A DNA stretch of 64,000 nt from Diphasiastrum complanatum (GCA_029204225.1 MU832534.1:1-64000), one strand, 5' to 3'. Positions 33,666-46,800 are shown, counted from the first letter of the stretch. Made by a program: numbers and translations. Notes: generated by a model not told the origin, from the letters alone.

Positions 33666-36600
33666 CTGCAAAGTGCTCAAAAGCATTTAATTTCTCTCCC
33701 TCACTGAAAAATTCAAGGCCCTAATTACTCAAAACCCTACCATCTTAATTGATTGGGCAATATAAAACTGATGTTAGGATTTGCCTAGACATATTGAAAC
33801 TTAAAATGACCATGTCCAATTCCATAAAATGAAATAATGGAAGTGTCCAAATTTTGAAAATATGGTTGAGAATTTGTCCAAATCTCAAAAATTGTGCATT
33901 AAACTATCCAAACTTCAGAATTGCAAAAATTCAGCTCTGGCTTATTGAGCTAATTCCAGAAAACAAACAGAACTGATAGACAATCATGCAATGCTTCAAA
34001 GAGGTCTTCCGCCACCACTTCTTCAACCACCGCTGATTCAAGGTCTTCACAATCGCACATAGACTCTAGGGCTAGATCTGGTAGAGTTCTAATGATTAAG
34101 CTATAGCTTGGCCTTGTAATCAATAACCTGATTTTGAAACTCAATGTCAAATGGGGGCAATCACTCTGTATGCCAACCAACCTCTTATAATCATATCCTC
34201 CATGCTAGCCACAGCTTTCCAAGCATTCAAAAACCAAGATCCAATACGATCTCATTGTGCTTCAACAAGTCTCACTGATTGCAGGGGTGATGCAACCTTG
34301 ACACCTTGACATTCCTATTTACTTCAACTGAACGTAAGCACCCACTAGCATCTGTGGTGGTGCTTTCACTGCTGTCATATATTCATCGTTCTTTTTAGCT
34401 TCTTGCAGAAAATGGGCATATTGGTGACTTAAATAATTAGGACGCGCTGATTTGATGACAAAAGCCTAGCAACACCAAGCTTTTGAAGCACCAAGTTCAT
34501 CCACCTACAACTGCAGGTACAACATAGGCCACAATGCCAATGCCTTTTGTTAGTATAAAACACAAATGTGTTTTATCTAAACATAAGAAAGCACCACCTA
34601 ATCAACCAACCATGAAAGCCTTCAACACAAATTTCTTGTATTTGTGAGCTTTGATGATGCATCTTTCTAGAGTGCCTAAATGTGTCTAGTTAAGGAATTC
34701 ATGTGTAGAACTCCAACATTGTACCCTCTTTTATGGTTGGGCACATGTTTTCCCAAAAGTAATGTTTTATTTGAATGGTTGGGCTGGCTAGATGGCCCTA
34801 CTTAAGTGGCTTCACTTGTCACTCACACAGTAGGGGCCATAGTGTGGTCGATTATCTCATGGGGTCACCATCTGTTCTCCCTCTGGTTTCAGTGTTCATG
34901 ACCTCCCCCATGACATTATCCAACCACTCATTTATGTCATTTCAGTTGGATACGATTACTCATCGTACACCTTCACCCCCCTCCATTACACGTACCCCTC
35001 GTTACACCTTTAGCCCTTCATCCATCTCTTTGTACCAAGAGTCACTCACTTCTCTACTCCACCACCTCCCATATGATGGGCTGCTCGACACACAGACCCC
35101 CTGGCTATCCATTGTCCTTCCCATCCAAACAAAATAAACCCAAATCCACCATGAATCATCCCCGCCCTCCATGCCAATCACGATACGATACTGAGTGTCA
35201 TCAATCCCATCTCCAGGTCCTTCATGCCTATACATCTGCCCATCATCTCCTCATGAGGCTCTATATTTCAACATACCCCGTGGGAAGAAGAAAGCTTATA
35301 AAGAGAAAGAAGATACGAGACTCATTGACCTCTTATTCAGCTCTTCCTTAAATATTTTTTGGTGTGAGTTCTTCCCCCATGCCCCACCATTGCTGACCAA
35401 CCTTGAGAAATGGACAAAGTATGCAACGTCACTCTATATTGTACACACATACCTCCTTTCACCACGTCCTACCAATTTCAATTTCTTCATCCCCCAATAT
35501 GGTTCGTGCAACCATTGACAAATTGACAACCAACTGCACCACCCACCATGACGCAGAGATCTAGAGTTTAAGTTACTTGCACATGCTGCCGCATCTTATC
35601 CCCCACCGCCGTAACCTTGTAATAATTTCAGGCTTTTCATCCTCCTGGTGCACCAACACATAAAAGGGCTTATATGCAAAGACAGTTGCTCACGTTAGAC
35701 GGATAAACATTAAAGGTCGTATCTTCGTACTCTTACCTTGAGGTACTACTATTCTTGGGCCCAGCCTTCAGTGTGAGACAGGCAGCTATGAGTCCACTAG
35801 AGAAATGTTCTTGTCACATTAACAACCATGTATGCATCAAAGGTATGGTGTATTGGGCTCACATCGTCAGGACCAAGACTGTTCTAGCGTCACACATCCA
35901 CAAGGCAATGTTCTCTCATATGATCATGTTACGCCTTTTGTCCTACATCATATCATTTTAGTTGAGTTTGCGACGCCTCCATTACTTATCAAGGCTTTCT
36001 TCTAGCTCATTACTCCATACAATATGTTATGGAATTCGAAGGTGAGGGGACATGATATCCAAAAATTGGCACTCTCCTCATCTTACCAGATTCACAGTCG
36101 GGGATACCACTCATCATAGTATTCTCATGCCTCTCGACTCTTGGGAACATTGGGCATTTCGATTTCTATTTCACATCTCTCAGAGGGTAGTAATTAAGAT
36201 ATCAAGAGGTTTCTACATCGGGCATATGACGTCGCCCTAGAGCCCTTGGTGAGTCAAACACCGTCAAATGAGGAGACATACATTCCAGCATGCTATCAAC
36301 ATTGTGACTAGTAACGATGCAGAGAGCATAGACCTATTCCTACTAGAACATCACTACATATCCCTAGATCACATCGTCAAGGAGGCACAACTTTTTCTTC
36401 ATCTACATCATCATCATCATCATCATCACAACAACATCAGCACTCTTCACAATAGTGCAGTGAACGAAGACTATTGTTGCCAAGATGTCATGACACGATA
36501 CTAGATCACATTGCTAGCAGGGCCGAGCATTTTCTTCGTCCACACCATCATCATGATCCTTTGTGACTTCAGCACCCTCAGTTACTACCATCACAAATTT

Positions 36601-36700
36601 ATTTAGTCTAAGGGCATGCCAGTGGTAGAGAGACATCATTTTGTCACTTTCAATGTACCCAAGACATAGTTACGCTCCCTAGCGGCCAAAACATACTTGA
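33666..36700. other. Unassigned interval; possible decayed coding at 35000-36250
   Basis: The 5' exon of the G-patch gene should lie here or beyond but was not recognised. Around 35000-36250 the plus strand is less AT-rich and keeps long partial open frames in shifting phase, which suggests an old coding relic of unknown family. A (CAT)n run at about 36407-36427 encodes a spurious His tract. Confidence 0.4.
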
Positions 36701-36747
36701 CATGTACTATTTGGTCCTATGTTTCTTTTGGTACCTTAAAGACATTA

Positions 36748-37445
36748 ATAAAGCTCTCTCTCTCTCTCTCTCTCTCTACTGTGACCTATTGTGGCTTGGG
36801 ATGCTCTATGTGAGGACTTGTGAAGACGCTTCGAAGAGTAACACAATAGCAAAGGAGCTTGCAACAAGCAAAGGTAATGAAACTACCATTTTTCACAATA
36901 GCAATCATTGTGGTTCTCACGTATGCATGAATGCATTAAGCTAGCTAGGCTGTTTTGTATGAGTGGCTCACATACATGATGATGATAGTTGATTGGGATA
37001 GAAGCTGAGCTTCTAAAGAAGCATTTGTGGTGCTTGCTGGTGGGCACTGTCCCAGCTTTTCATTCAATCCATTTTTGAGGTATGTTCCTCACTGAATTGC
37101 CATTACTCTTGATTTTGGCCAGCGATTGTCTATAAGGATGCCAATCGCATTTTTACAAGCATGTTAGCACACTTTTTTTATTGGTAAATGTATGTATATG
37201 GGTGCTCTACCGAAAAGGCAGATGGCCGCCCACCAGAAGTGCGATGGACAGCTTGTTGGATACACTTTTGTGTGTGAATACCATCACATAATGCATGCTA
37301 TGATGATTGGAGTTCCATCCTTGCTTCATTTCAACTCAACTAGTATTCTTGTTAAGCATAGACACGGCCCTAGGATGTAGCATCTGCATGTAAGCCGATG
37401 GCCGCCCAATATACTTTCGGTTTGCTTCATAACAAAGGTAGTATG
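36748..37445 (+). repeat. Unknown interspersed repeat, copy A
   Basis: About 0.7 kb, diverged but collinear with the reverse complement of 50600-51290. It begins in a (CT)n tract followed by CTACTGTGACCTATT. It contains GGGATAGAAGCTGAGCTTCT, GTGGGCACTGTCCCAGC and ATGTATATGGGTGCTCTACC, and ends near GGTTTGCTTCATAACAA. No conserved ORF, TIR or LTR termini seen. Confidence 0.75.
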
Positions 37446-37705
37446 TTGTGACTAATCTAGTTGGAAATCGATTTTTCATGTTGATTAACTAACATGCATG
37501 GCTGTTTTTGCTTCCGGAAAGAGCATGCAAGTACATGCACACAGAGATAGGAATGCTATCTATCCAATAATTACACATGCAAGTAGTTTAAATGACATGC
37601 AAAAAGAATTAGCATCATGCAACCAAACGAAAGTGCTCAGCATTGAGGGCGGAATGGGCGCCCTCCCCAATCTAGGATTTTATTACAAGGCAAGCAATAC
37701 ATGAA

Positions 37706-37713
37706 GCCCCAAG
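37706..37713 (+). repeat. hAT target-site duplication, left
   Basis: GCCCCAAG, identical to 43018-43025 on the other side of the 5304-bp hAT element. Confidence 0.9.
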
Positions 37714-37880
37714 CAGTGTTTCCTCGAAACGCGTTTCGAACGCTGAAACGGGTTCGAAACGGAACGTACGAAACGGCGTTTCGTTGTTCGAAACGACTGT
37801 TGAAAAAACGCAAATTTTTTTGCGATACAGCGCGGGCCCGAGAGGTGGCTGTTTTCACTTTTGGCACGATAGAGAAACCC

Positions 37881-37882
37881 GT

Positions 37883-37947
<65 letters not shown>

Positions 37948-38280
37948 GTGACTTGTGTGTTGTGTAACTTGTGATTGTGTTGAGAGAGAGATATTGATGT
38001 GTGTGTGTGTGTGTGTGTGTGAAAGAGAGGGAGTGTTTGTGTGTTTGTGTGTGTGTGTGTGTGAAAGAGAGGGAGTGTTTGTGTGTTTGTGTGTGTGTGA
38101 AGTAGAGGGAGTGTGTGTCTGAGCGTGGCATGTCTGTGTGTGTGAACTTTGAGTGTGGTGGTGTGTTTGTGTGTTTGTGTGTGTGGTGGTGTGTTAAACT
38201 GTGTTTGTATGTGTGTGTGTGCATTGTGTGGTGTGTGTGTGTGTGTGAGATTGAGAGAGAGAGAGTCTAGAGAGAGAGAG
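37881..38280 (+). repeat. Compound microsatellite (GC)n(GA)n(GT)n in the hAT leader
   Basis: A (GC)n run (37881-37897), a (GA)n run (37897-37945), then interrupted (GT)n and GA-rich stretches to about 38280. Confidence 0.95.
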
Positions 38281-38426
38281 GATAGGGATAGATTTGAGGA
38301 CAGATTGAGGTTAGAACTTAGAGCATAGGTTTACCGTTTTAGAAATTAGAATTTAGGATTAGTTTTTAATTTGAAGTCTGAATTTAATACAATTATTGTT
38401 TTGTTGACACTAGATAGCTATTAACA

Positions 38427-41400
38427 ATGCCCAGACAGCGAGATCCCTTATGGGATCACGTCACCCTTAATTCAGGTTATGGCACATCAAGCACGAAGAA
38501 GTGGACTTGCAAGTATTGCGGGACCACTTATGGGGGTGGCCCCGTTCGAGTCAGGGCGCATCTTTTACGTCTTCGAGGATACGAGATCGCCGTTTGCACT
38601 CAGGCCCCAGAGTCACTAAGGATTGTCGGGATCGGGGACGATTCTTGAATCTTGTTTGATCAATGACATTGATTGAAAATTTGAAATTTGATCTAAAGGT
38701 AAAACTTAAAAGTTCAGTCTATAACTTTAAACTTTGATTACTAATGACTAATTAGTGACTGTTCTCTGAGCTCTCTCATTAACTGTAATTTATTACCTAA
38801 AGCCTGTTGCGTAACTAGTAAGTTAGTAACACCAATGTTATTGTTACAGGTGCGGAGAGCGCCGAGATTCCCCATCGCAGCCGGCACTAGCTCCGCTGCA
38901 GCATCCATTCCACCTTCTTCTTCTGAAGAGACTCCTGCAGTGCCAGTTGGTGGGGCAGGCAGTAGTGCTATTGGTAGCACTGTTAGGGGACGGGGTCGAG
39001 GACATGTGAGAGGCAGGGATGTTTCTGTGGCAGCCTTCCAGCAGCCGCATAGGGATGCAGCTGCTATTGCTGTTAGGAGGTGCTTTTACTTGTGTGACCT
39101 CCCTTTTCATGTGGCACAGACCCCTGCATGGAGCGATATGATGCAAGCACTATCAGTGTTGAGTGGGAGGGCCCGACCATGGAGCAGTTGAGGACGAGAG
39201 AGCTACATGCTGAGCAGCAGTCCGTGGATGCTGACCTACAGCCCATTAGGATGTCATGGGCGAGGTATACTTGTAACCTTAAATCTTCAAAACCTTTGCA
39301 CTTGCCACTTACTACTTTAGAAATTAGTACTTTCAAGTTTCTAACTTTGAACTTTCAATCTCCAAATTTGCAAATTGCAACTTAGTTAGTTGAAAGTGTT
39401 GTCGAATGTTTTAGGTTTGGATGCACTATAATATCAGATGGTTGGACCGATGCAAGGAGGTGCCATCTTGTTTGGTGTCTTCTTGCATGGGCACCATGTT
39501 TTTGAGATCCATTGATACGTCGGAGCCACGCATGGCATTGGATGGCAGGAGATTGTTTGAGTACATCTCACAGGCCATTGAGGAGGTCGGAAAAGAGAAT
39601 GTTGTCCAGGTATGCACTTGCCACTTTCAAGTTTCAACTTTTGACATTGAGCTCTCAGCTTTGAAGTTAGAACTTAGTAAGTTACAACTTACAACTTACA
39701 TTTTGTGAATCGTGATTATTGATAATTGTTTTGAACGTTGCAATTTGCACTTGCATTTGCTTCCGGAATGCTCAATGGTGAATGTTCATGAGTTATGATT
39801 CGACCTTTGTCGGAATTCCAATGCAGGTTGTCACGGACAACGCGTCCAATTGTGTTGCCATGGGGAAGATGGTGAATAAGAAGTACCCTTGGATTTTCTG
39901 GAGTCCATGTGTTGCACATTGTCTTGACCTCCTAGTTGAGGACATTGGGAGATTACCCGGGTCAAGGAGGTTGTAGACATGGCACGATTCTTGGTGAGAT
40001 TTGTCACCAAGAGAAAGAGGGTCTTGAGCATCTTTAGGTCCTATTCCACCTTGGATCTCTTGAGGCCTGCCCCCACTAGGTAACCAAGTTCCAACTTCCA
40101 ACCTGCCAACCTGTTTCCAATTTTTTGATTTGAAAATTGCAATTTTGTTTTAGCTTCAAGTTTCAGTGCTCATAGAATTTGAATTTTGCTATATAGTATA
40201 GCCTGCTTGCTGCCTATAGGCTATGACCAATTACAAATCTATTTCATGATTTTTATCCTAGGTTTGCCTATATGCTCATTGTTTTGGAGCGGCTCATAAA
40301 AGTGCATGGAAGCTTGAGGATGACAGTGGTTTCACCCCATTGGGCAGAGTGGGGCCGATCACGAGAGGCCAAGGCCAGGAGATTTGAGGCGATCGTGATG
40401 GGGACTTCATTTTGGGATGATGCACGCTCCATTGTCATATCCATGCAGCCTATCTATAGTGTGCTTCGCCTTACTGATAGAGAGGGTTCCACCTTAGGCC
40501 TTCTTTATGAGTTTATGGATAAGCTGGGAGAGCAGCTTCAGAGTTGCACCACCATGGCTCCTGACAGGTATATTACTAGAGTCTAGTAACTACGTTAAAA
40601 GTTTCAAAGTTGATTCTTGAATCTTCATTGACATTCATGATTAGAATTTAGTTAAAACTTAATAGTTCTTGAGACTTGAATGCTCAAGCCTCAAACCTCA
40701 CACCTGATTGTTTGCAGGCTGGAAGAAGTAAGGGGCCTATTTCTAGGCAGATGGCAGTGGTTCCATCAACCTCTGCATGTCGTGGTTTGCTTGCTTCATC
40801 CACTATGGAGGACGGAAGATCAATTCCATGATCGAGAGCTTAGGCAAGGATGGCATTCCTACATCTCCTTTATCTATCCTGATCCCAAGAACAGGATGCA
40901 CTCATGGATGACTTGAATTTATTCAGGTATGTACTGTGTAATTAGTAAATTGTAATATGTATTCAGGTATGTATTCATCTATGTAGTATGTATATGTATG
41001 AAGTCTAAGGCTTAAGCTAGCTGCTAGTTAAAACTTAATAGTAGTAACTTGTAAGCATTTAGTATTTACTATTTTAAAATTTGAATGGTGATGAATGTTG
41101 AATGTTCAAGACCGAGCGCCTCGATTTCGTCGTGCAGCTGCCATGCTAAGGGAAGGGCAATTGCGCCCTGTTTCATGGTGGATGAAGTATGGGAATGATG
41201 TTCCCAAGTTGCAAAAACTTGCCATCTGTGTCCTCTCACAAGATTGCGCAGCAGTTGCATGTGAGAGAAATTGGAGTTTGTTCTCTCTGATTCATACAAA
41301 GAGGAGGAACAGACTTTCTACTACACAGCTGGAGAGGTTGGTGTATGTGCATGCCAACCTACGGCTTGTGAAAAAGCTGAGAGAGACCGGGGAGCCCGTA

Positions 41401-42193
41401 CAGGTAATGAATCGTGATTAAATCATTAATCTGAATTCTATAGAGTCTAGTATGTACCATGAATCATGATTTGTCTAGATAGTAAAGTCTAGACTCTACA
41501 CTAAGAACTTAGAACCTTCAGGCTTCAAGTTTCAACTTTCAACGTTTACATTTCAAATTTGCTATTTTTTTTAAATCGTTTACTAGTACTTACTATTGAG
41601 AATCGAAATCTTGGTTTAATTTCAATTTTCGTAGGTTAATCCCAATGAGATCGATGTGGCAAAGGTTCCGGACTTGCCACCAAGATCACAAGAGGAGGAG
41701 GATGTCTATGCTCTACTCCATCGGGAGGCCTTAGCAGTTGCAGGTTGATTTCGAATCTCAATGCCCGATTCCCCGATTCACTGTGTTACATTATTAGGCT
41801 TTTAGTACTTTGAAGTTTTGTAGATATACTAGATAGTAGATTACTAGATAGTAGATTGTAAATTGTAATTACTAATTTGTAATTTGTAAATTGTAAGTTA
41901 AAACTTAAAAGTGATATGACATGTCGAGACTCGAGCCTAAGTCCTGATTCCAATTTCCTTGTGTGCATTGCGCAGGGCCTACCACTCGAGCTGCAGCACG
42001 CAGGACCAGGAGCGCAGGAGAGGGCCCGAGCCATGCAACAGTCTTAGACACCTCTGAAAGTCCCTCTAGCTCTGACTCAGATGAGGAATCCGCCACTGAG
42101 GGTGAGGGATCAGATGAGGAGGATGAGGGTGACTCTGATGATGGGGAGGATTACATTGAGCCTGAGGACATGCCAGTGCCTCCACGACGATAG
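38427..42193 (+). pseudogene. hAT transposase gene (BED zinc finger, DUF659, hAT dimerisation), frameshifted
   Basis: Exon model from GT/AG sites: 38427-~38640, 38850-39264, 39415-39609, 39827-40079, 40262-40567, 40718-40926, 41111-41403, 41635-41743, 41976-42193. The first exon is the BED finger (RDPLWDHV, WTCKYC, RAHLL, VC). Next comes LFYEE-like YLCDLPFHVAQTP, then DUF659 (CTIISDGWTDAR, GTMFLRSID, VVTDNASN, FWSPCVAHCLDLLVEDIG). The C-terminal dimerisation region is PVSWWMKYG ... CERNWSLFSLIHTKRRNRL. The end is a Ser/Asp/Glu-rich tail. The frame changes at about 39160, 39455 and 39955, where conserved blocks continue in another phase; each looks like a one-base indel. The protein is therefore probably inactive, unless these are assembly errors. 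Confidence 0.9.
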
Positions 42194-43017
42194 CGTCTGA
42201 GGCGGGCAGCTAGAGGCTAGAGCCTAGATGGGCATTGGGGGGGGGCACTCACTGCTCAGTACTCACTGCTCAGCATAGATGATAGTGGCATACTCTAGGC
42301 TCTAGCATAGTAGTTAAACATATTACTGTTTACATATGGCAGTTGACGTCAGACTCATGGGGCCTCAGGCTTGAGCCTTGAGGGCCGAGGCCACGCTTGA
42401 CACTCTTGTTATTTATGCAGCATGATAGCATCATTGCTTTTACTTTAAACTTTGTGATTCGTTGATTTGTAAATTGTTACTAGTTAGAAATTACTACTTA
42501 CTACTTATAAGTTAGAACTTAGTGCCAACTTGAAGTTACTTCCAAGTTAGTGGTCAGTGCATTGTAATTTGTTATTTGTAAGTTGTAAGTTGTAACTTGT
42601 AACTTGTAAGTACTAAGTAGTAAGTAGTAAGTTGAAAGTTCTATAGTTATTTGTTTGTAACTTTACTGTTTACAATTTTTGGAAGTTCTTGGATGTTTGA
42701 AAATTGAGACTGTATGATGAATGGTGACAATATCAATAATTGACCGAGAAAAGTGTCAAGTGACCATAGTCATAACTCATGAGTCACGACTCACCATACT
42801 ACAGGCTACAGCTTCTCCTCTTGAATTGCATTCTCTAGAGCATTCTCATGAAATTGAATGTATCTACTTGTTACCGGACTGTCTATGACATGTGTAAACC
42901 CTCAAAAACACATTCAAAAAAAAAAAAAACCTAAAAAAAAAATTCCCGTTTCGAACCAAAACCAATCGTTTCAAAAGCATTTCGAAACGACGTATGAAAC
43001 GAGCCCTTGAAACATTG

Positions 43018-43025
43018 GCCCCAAG
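43018..43025 (+). repeat. hAT target-site duplication, right
   Basis: GCCCCAAG, second copy. Confidence 0.9.
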
Positions 43026-43790
43026 ACCGGGCAGTTCGATACAATGCAAATCTGTCCAAAAATGGTAATCTAACAACAATAATTATCAGCAGCCTGCTTT
43101 TGGCCAAGAGAAGACAAAGATCCCTTCCAAAGCCAAATGCACTCCTATTTATGGTGGAGTAGGGTGTGGAATGAAGAGGAGGATGATGGTTGCATGCAAT
43201 AGCTCTCCTCCTTGAGGAGAGTGTGGAGAGAGAGAAAGAGTGAACTACCTGTCTCGCCAACCAGTAGGTGAAGGTACATTGAATTTAGACATATAATGGC
43301 CTTAGGCCCTTAACTTAGAACATAGGCCTCTTAAAAATGAGATTCATATGATTTGACAACAGAGATTTCTAATGGTCCAATTAGCTTAGAAACTGCCATT
43401 TCTTCATGTATTGCTTGTGCTTCCTTGTAGCCCTCCTGGCGTGACTCTTGGCTCACACACAAGCCTCACACAGTCTAGCCGGCCTCTTTCAGTCTGTGTG
43501 CATAGTCCTCCAAAAAGCAAACTGTGATGTGTGATTGTCCTTAGTGAAAGCATCCTTCCCTGACCCATGGCATGCAGAGGGGTCCACCCTATGTACTAGG
43601 CCAAGTCTCACTAGACAAGGATTTCCCGGGCGAGGACAACCCTTGATCTTGTCATAACAAACAGTTTACCAATATCTAAAAATAAGGAAAACATAAATAA
43701 ATAACTTTTGCAAAAATAATTCTGGAAATGAGAAGGTTACAATTCCTCCCTCCTAAATTAATTGTCATCAATTACAAAAGCATCATGATA
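43026..43790. other. Unassigned spacer between hAT and gypsy relic
   Basis: Continues the sequence that the hAT element interrupted at 37713. No recognised gene. May contain the decayed 3' LTR of the gypsy relic, but no boundary could be set. Confidence 0.45.
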
Positions 43791-43797
43791 CAACCTT

Positions 43798-46713
43798 TTA
43801 AGATGACTGAGTAAAATAATCTTGATGCATCCACTTTGCATCTACAGTAGGATAGTTCTTAAACTTAAGGAGATAGTGAAAAATGTTCTTGTTGTCCTTG
43901 CTTTTCTTGACTCGATGGAACAAAATTTGTTCCGGCTCGAGTATCTCTTCTTGATCTTTGACTTGTGGTTGTGCTTGTTGCATAGTATCCACTGGTACAA
44001 GTCCTTAGAATTGCTTGACATTACTAATATGGAAAACATTATGAATTTCCCAATGGGAAGGAAGACCCACCTTGTAAGCTACATCACTTAGCTTCTTAAT
44101 AATGGGAAAAGGTCCATAATATTTGGGCGAAAGTTTAAGATGCTGGATTTTCTTTCCAGAAAACTCCTTAAGTCTTGTCTTGTAGAACTTGAGGAGAACC
44201 CACTGGTTTTCCTCAAAAACCAGATTTTTGCGCCTTTTGTTTGCTGCCTTCCGTTGTTTTTCTTGAGCTTTCAAAATGGCCTTCTTGACTTGTTCATAGG
44301 AAGTTTGAAAGTCTCCACAAAATTCATTTGCTGCGAAGATCTTTTCCTTAGTCTTGACAAGTTGGGTTGGAGACTTGCCTTAACATCAAACTTCAATTTA
44401 GACCAATAGAAGTTCCACTATTTCAATGGTGGCTGAAATGCCTCTATGCCCTATATAAGAGTGGCAATGAGATTCCTCTATAACTTTATTTCTAAGTTAC
44501 GACAAACACATAGCTTTCCTTTGTGAAATAGAAATCCATCAGAAAAAGAAAACTCAAATGTACTGTTGCCCTGCTGGAAATCTGCCCATATACCGGCAAA
44601 ATCTTCATCCTGTTGATAAGGATTCTTCATACCAGCAAATACATCATGATAAGGAATCGAAATAGCATTTGTGCTAGGTCTTCAAGATAAAGCATCGGCA
44701 ACCACATTATCTTTCCCTGGTGTATACTGAATCTAAAAATGAAAGGTTTGCAAGAAAATTGACCAATTCATATGCTTTTCACGAACAAGTGGCTGTTTCA
44801 AGAAATATTGCAAGCTTTTATGATCCGTTTTCACAAGAATCTCATTCCACGAGATAATGCTTCCAAATTTTGAGTGCATGAATGATAGCAAGAAGCTCCT
44901 TTTCATAAATGTCATAGTGTAGCTCATCATCCTTAAGACGACGACTTTCATAAGCCACTACATGTCCTTCTTGAATTAAAGCAGCTCCAATACAATGGCC
45001 ACTGGAATCAGCAACTACGAAAAATGGTTTACGAAGATCTGGAACTATAAGGACAGGTTTAGAAGACTCTGCATTTTTTTTTAACTGAATCTGTCCAAGA
45101 AAATTTAACTTTCTTCCTTGTCAAATCATGTAAAGGGGCAGCAAGATGTGTGAAATGGAAAATGAATCTTCTATAGTAAGAACAAAGCCCTAAGAAAGAT
45201 CTTACTTACATCATGAACATCTTGAAGTGGTGGCCATTCTAATATTGCTTTTATCTTTTCAGGATCCATGGAAATGCCTTGTGCAGAAATGATATGATCT
45301 AGGTAGTGAATTTCACTCAAGAAGAACTCACTCTTTTTCTCATTAATGTAAAGGTGGTTCCAAAAGCGGTTTTATGAACTTCTTCGGGTGCAACCCGAAC
45401 TTGGTGATAACCACTTTTTAAATCAATTCTACTAAATATTGTAGCACCTCTCAGTCTATAAAAAAATATCATCAATTCTAGGAACCGGAAATCTATTTAT
45501 AGTAATTTTATTGAGTGCTCTATAGTCGACACACATTCTAGAACTACCATCTTTCTTCTGAACAAGAATAACTGATGAATAGAAAGGAGAGCTGCTGGGC
45601 TGAATGAGACCCTTATCCAAAAGTTCTTGCACTTGCTTGAAGATCTCTTCTTGTTGAGCAAAGCTGGATCGGTAGGGAGGTTTGCATGGAGGAGAACTTC
45701 CTGGCATAATGTCAATCTTGTGATCTTCAGGAAGGTTCTACAGTTTGAACCTGAATTTCGGCCTCATTCTGTTTCCTATCTTTATTCTTCCTATTTTCGG
45801 AACAATTATAGAAATTATGTCCTTTTTCACCACAAATAAAGCACTTTCCCTCCTTACAGATTTATTTCTCTTCCTTAGAAAGTTGCTTAAACTTTTTCTT
45901 TTTTTCGTCACTACTCCCCTTTTCTTCCAAAACCTTTTCAGCTAAAGAAATAATATCCTCTAAGGATTGAGGGTTTGCAATGTTTACCTTGTCTTGAATA
46001 GAATACCTCAAACCGGCAAAAAATTTACATTGCTGCTCCTTGGGGTCCTTCTGCTCAAAAGTCTGAACTTGGAGAAGAATTCCTCAAAAACAATCCACAT
46101 ATTGCTTGATTGACTCTTCCCAAAATTGACGGACGATGTCAGACCAAGTTTGTGCCACTTCGTGATTTGACTGCATGGCGGCCCACCAAAGAGAGGCTCG
46201 ATGCTTTGAAGGGAGGCAAAACGAATGCGGGCCTTCTCGGTGTAGTCTTCATCTTCAAAGAAAGTGTCCAAATCCCAAATCCAAGATAGGAGTCGATTCG
46301 GTTCCTCACTTTCGTCATACTTGTTGAGACGGATAAGCTTGTCGGGAGCTTTGATGTGACTTGTATGCGTTGTCCTTTTTGGAGATGTATTGCGGGAAGA
46401 TGAGATAGAAGTGCTAGAAGATGAAGATGAGAAACGATAACGTGAAGTTTGCTTGCGTCGATGGGACGAAGCAGAGGAAGAGTCCTGCCGCCTTAATCTT
46501 TTTGTTTTGGATCTGCTGGCCCCCCAACATGCGGATACATGACTGAAATTTATTTAAAACTTCTTTTGATTGTTTCAATTGTTTTTGCAAATCAATGACG
46601 TTGTCTTCTGGAATAAAATTTCCAGAATTGCCTTCTGCTATGGATTGGTCCATGGTGCGGTCATAACTGCCAGACAGGGGTTCACGGGTTCTTGTGCTAA
46701 ATTGTTTTTGCAA
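43798..46713 (-). pseudogene. Ty3/gypsy chromovirus relic (gag to chromodomain)
   Basis: Minus-strand order: gag start (MDQSIAEGNSGNF, about 46651), CCHC knuckle CFICGEKGHNFYNC (about 45800-45845), RT start ([38 protein letters not shown], 45456-45707), [13 protein letters not shown] (about 45390). RT thumb and RNase H follow ([31 protein letters not shown]), then YTPGKDNVVADALS (about 44700). The GPY/F integrase tail (LSPKYYGPFPIIKKL, 44005-44274) and a chromodomain-like end (HYLLKFKNYPTVDAKWM, 43798-43992) close the set. The RT segment with YxDD and the integrase catalytic core are missing, and stops and frameshifts are frequent. LTRs were not delimited. Confidence 0.9.
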
Positions 46714-46800
46714 ATCATTGAGGTTGTCTTCTAGAATGGAATTTCTATTGTGGATTGGTCCATGGTGAGGTAATAACTGCCAGACAGGGGTTCACGAGTT
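46570..46800 (-). repeat. Local direct duplication in the gypsy gag/leader region
   Basis: The block around 46590-46690 (GGATTGGTCCATGGTG ... CTGCCAGACAGGGGTTCAC) recurs with differences at about 46725-46800. Confidence 0.7.

Larger units (their letters stand above)
37714..43017 (+). mobile_element. hAT superfamily DNA transposon, 5304 bp
   Basis: Starts CAGTGTTTC and ends GAAACATTG (TIR with one mismatch in 9 bp), flanked by a perfect 8-bp GCCCCAAG duplication. Both subterminal regions carry repeated GTTTCGAAAC-like words in both orientations (37724-37800, 42945-43010), likely transposase binding sites. The interior holds a multi-exon BED/DUF659/hAT-C transposase gene (38427-42193) with frameshifts. 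The 5' leader is almost pure microsatellite. Confidence 0.93.

Noticed and set aside
33950-34180. First exon of the G-patch gene
   Set aside because: The acidic frame (LESMCDCEDLESAVVEEVV) does not match the expected family N-terminus and has no convincing donor in phase.
36268-36504. Open frame with a poly-His tract
   Set aside because: The tract is a (CAT)n microsatellite and the rest has no domain.
37637-38224. 195-codon minus-strand open frame rich in His, Thr and Ser
   Set aside because: It is the translation of GT/GA microsatellites in the hAT leader.
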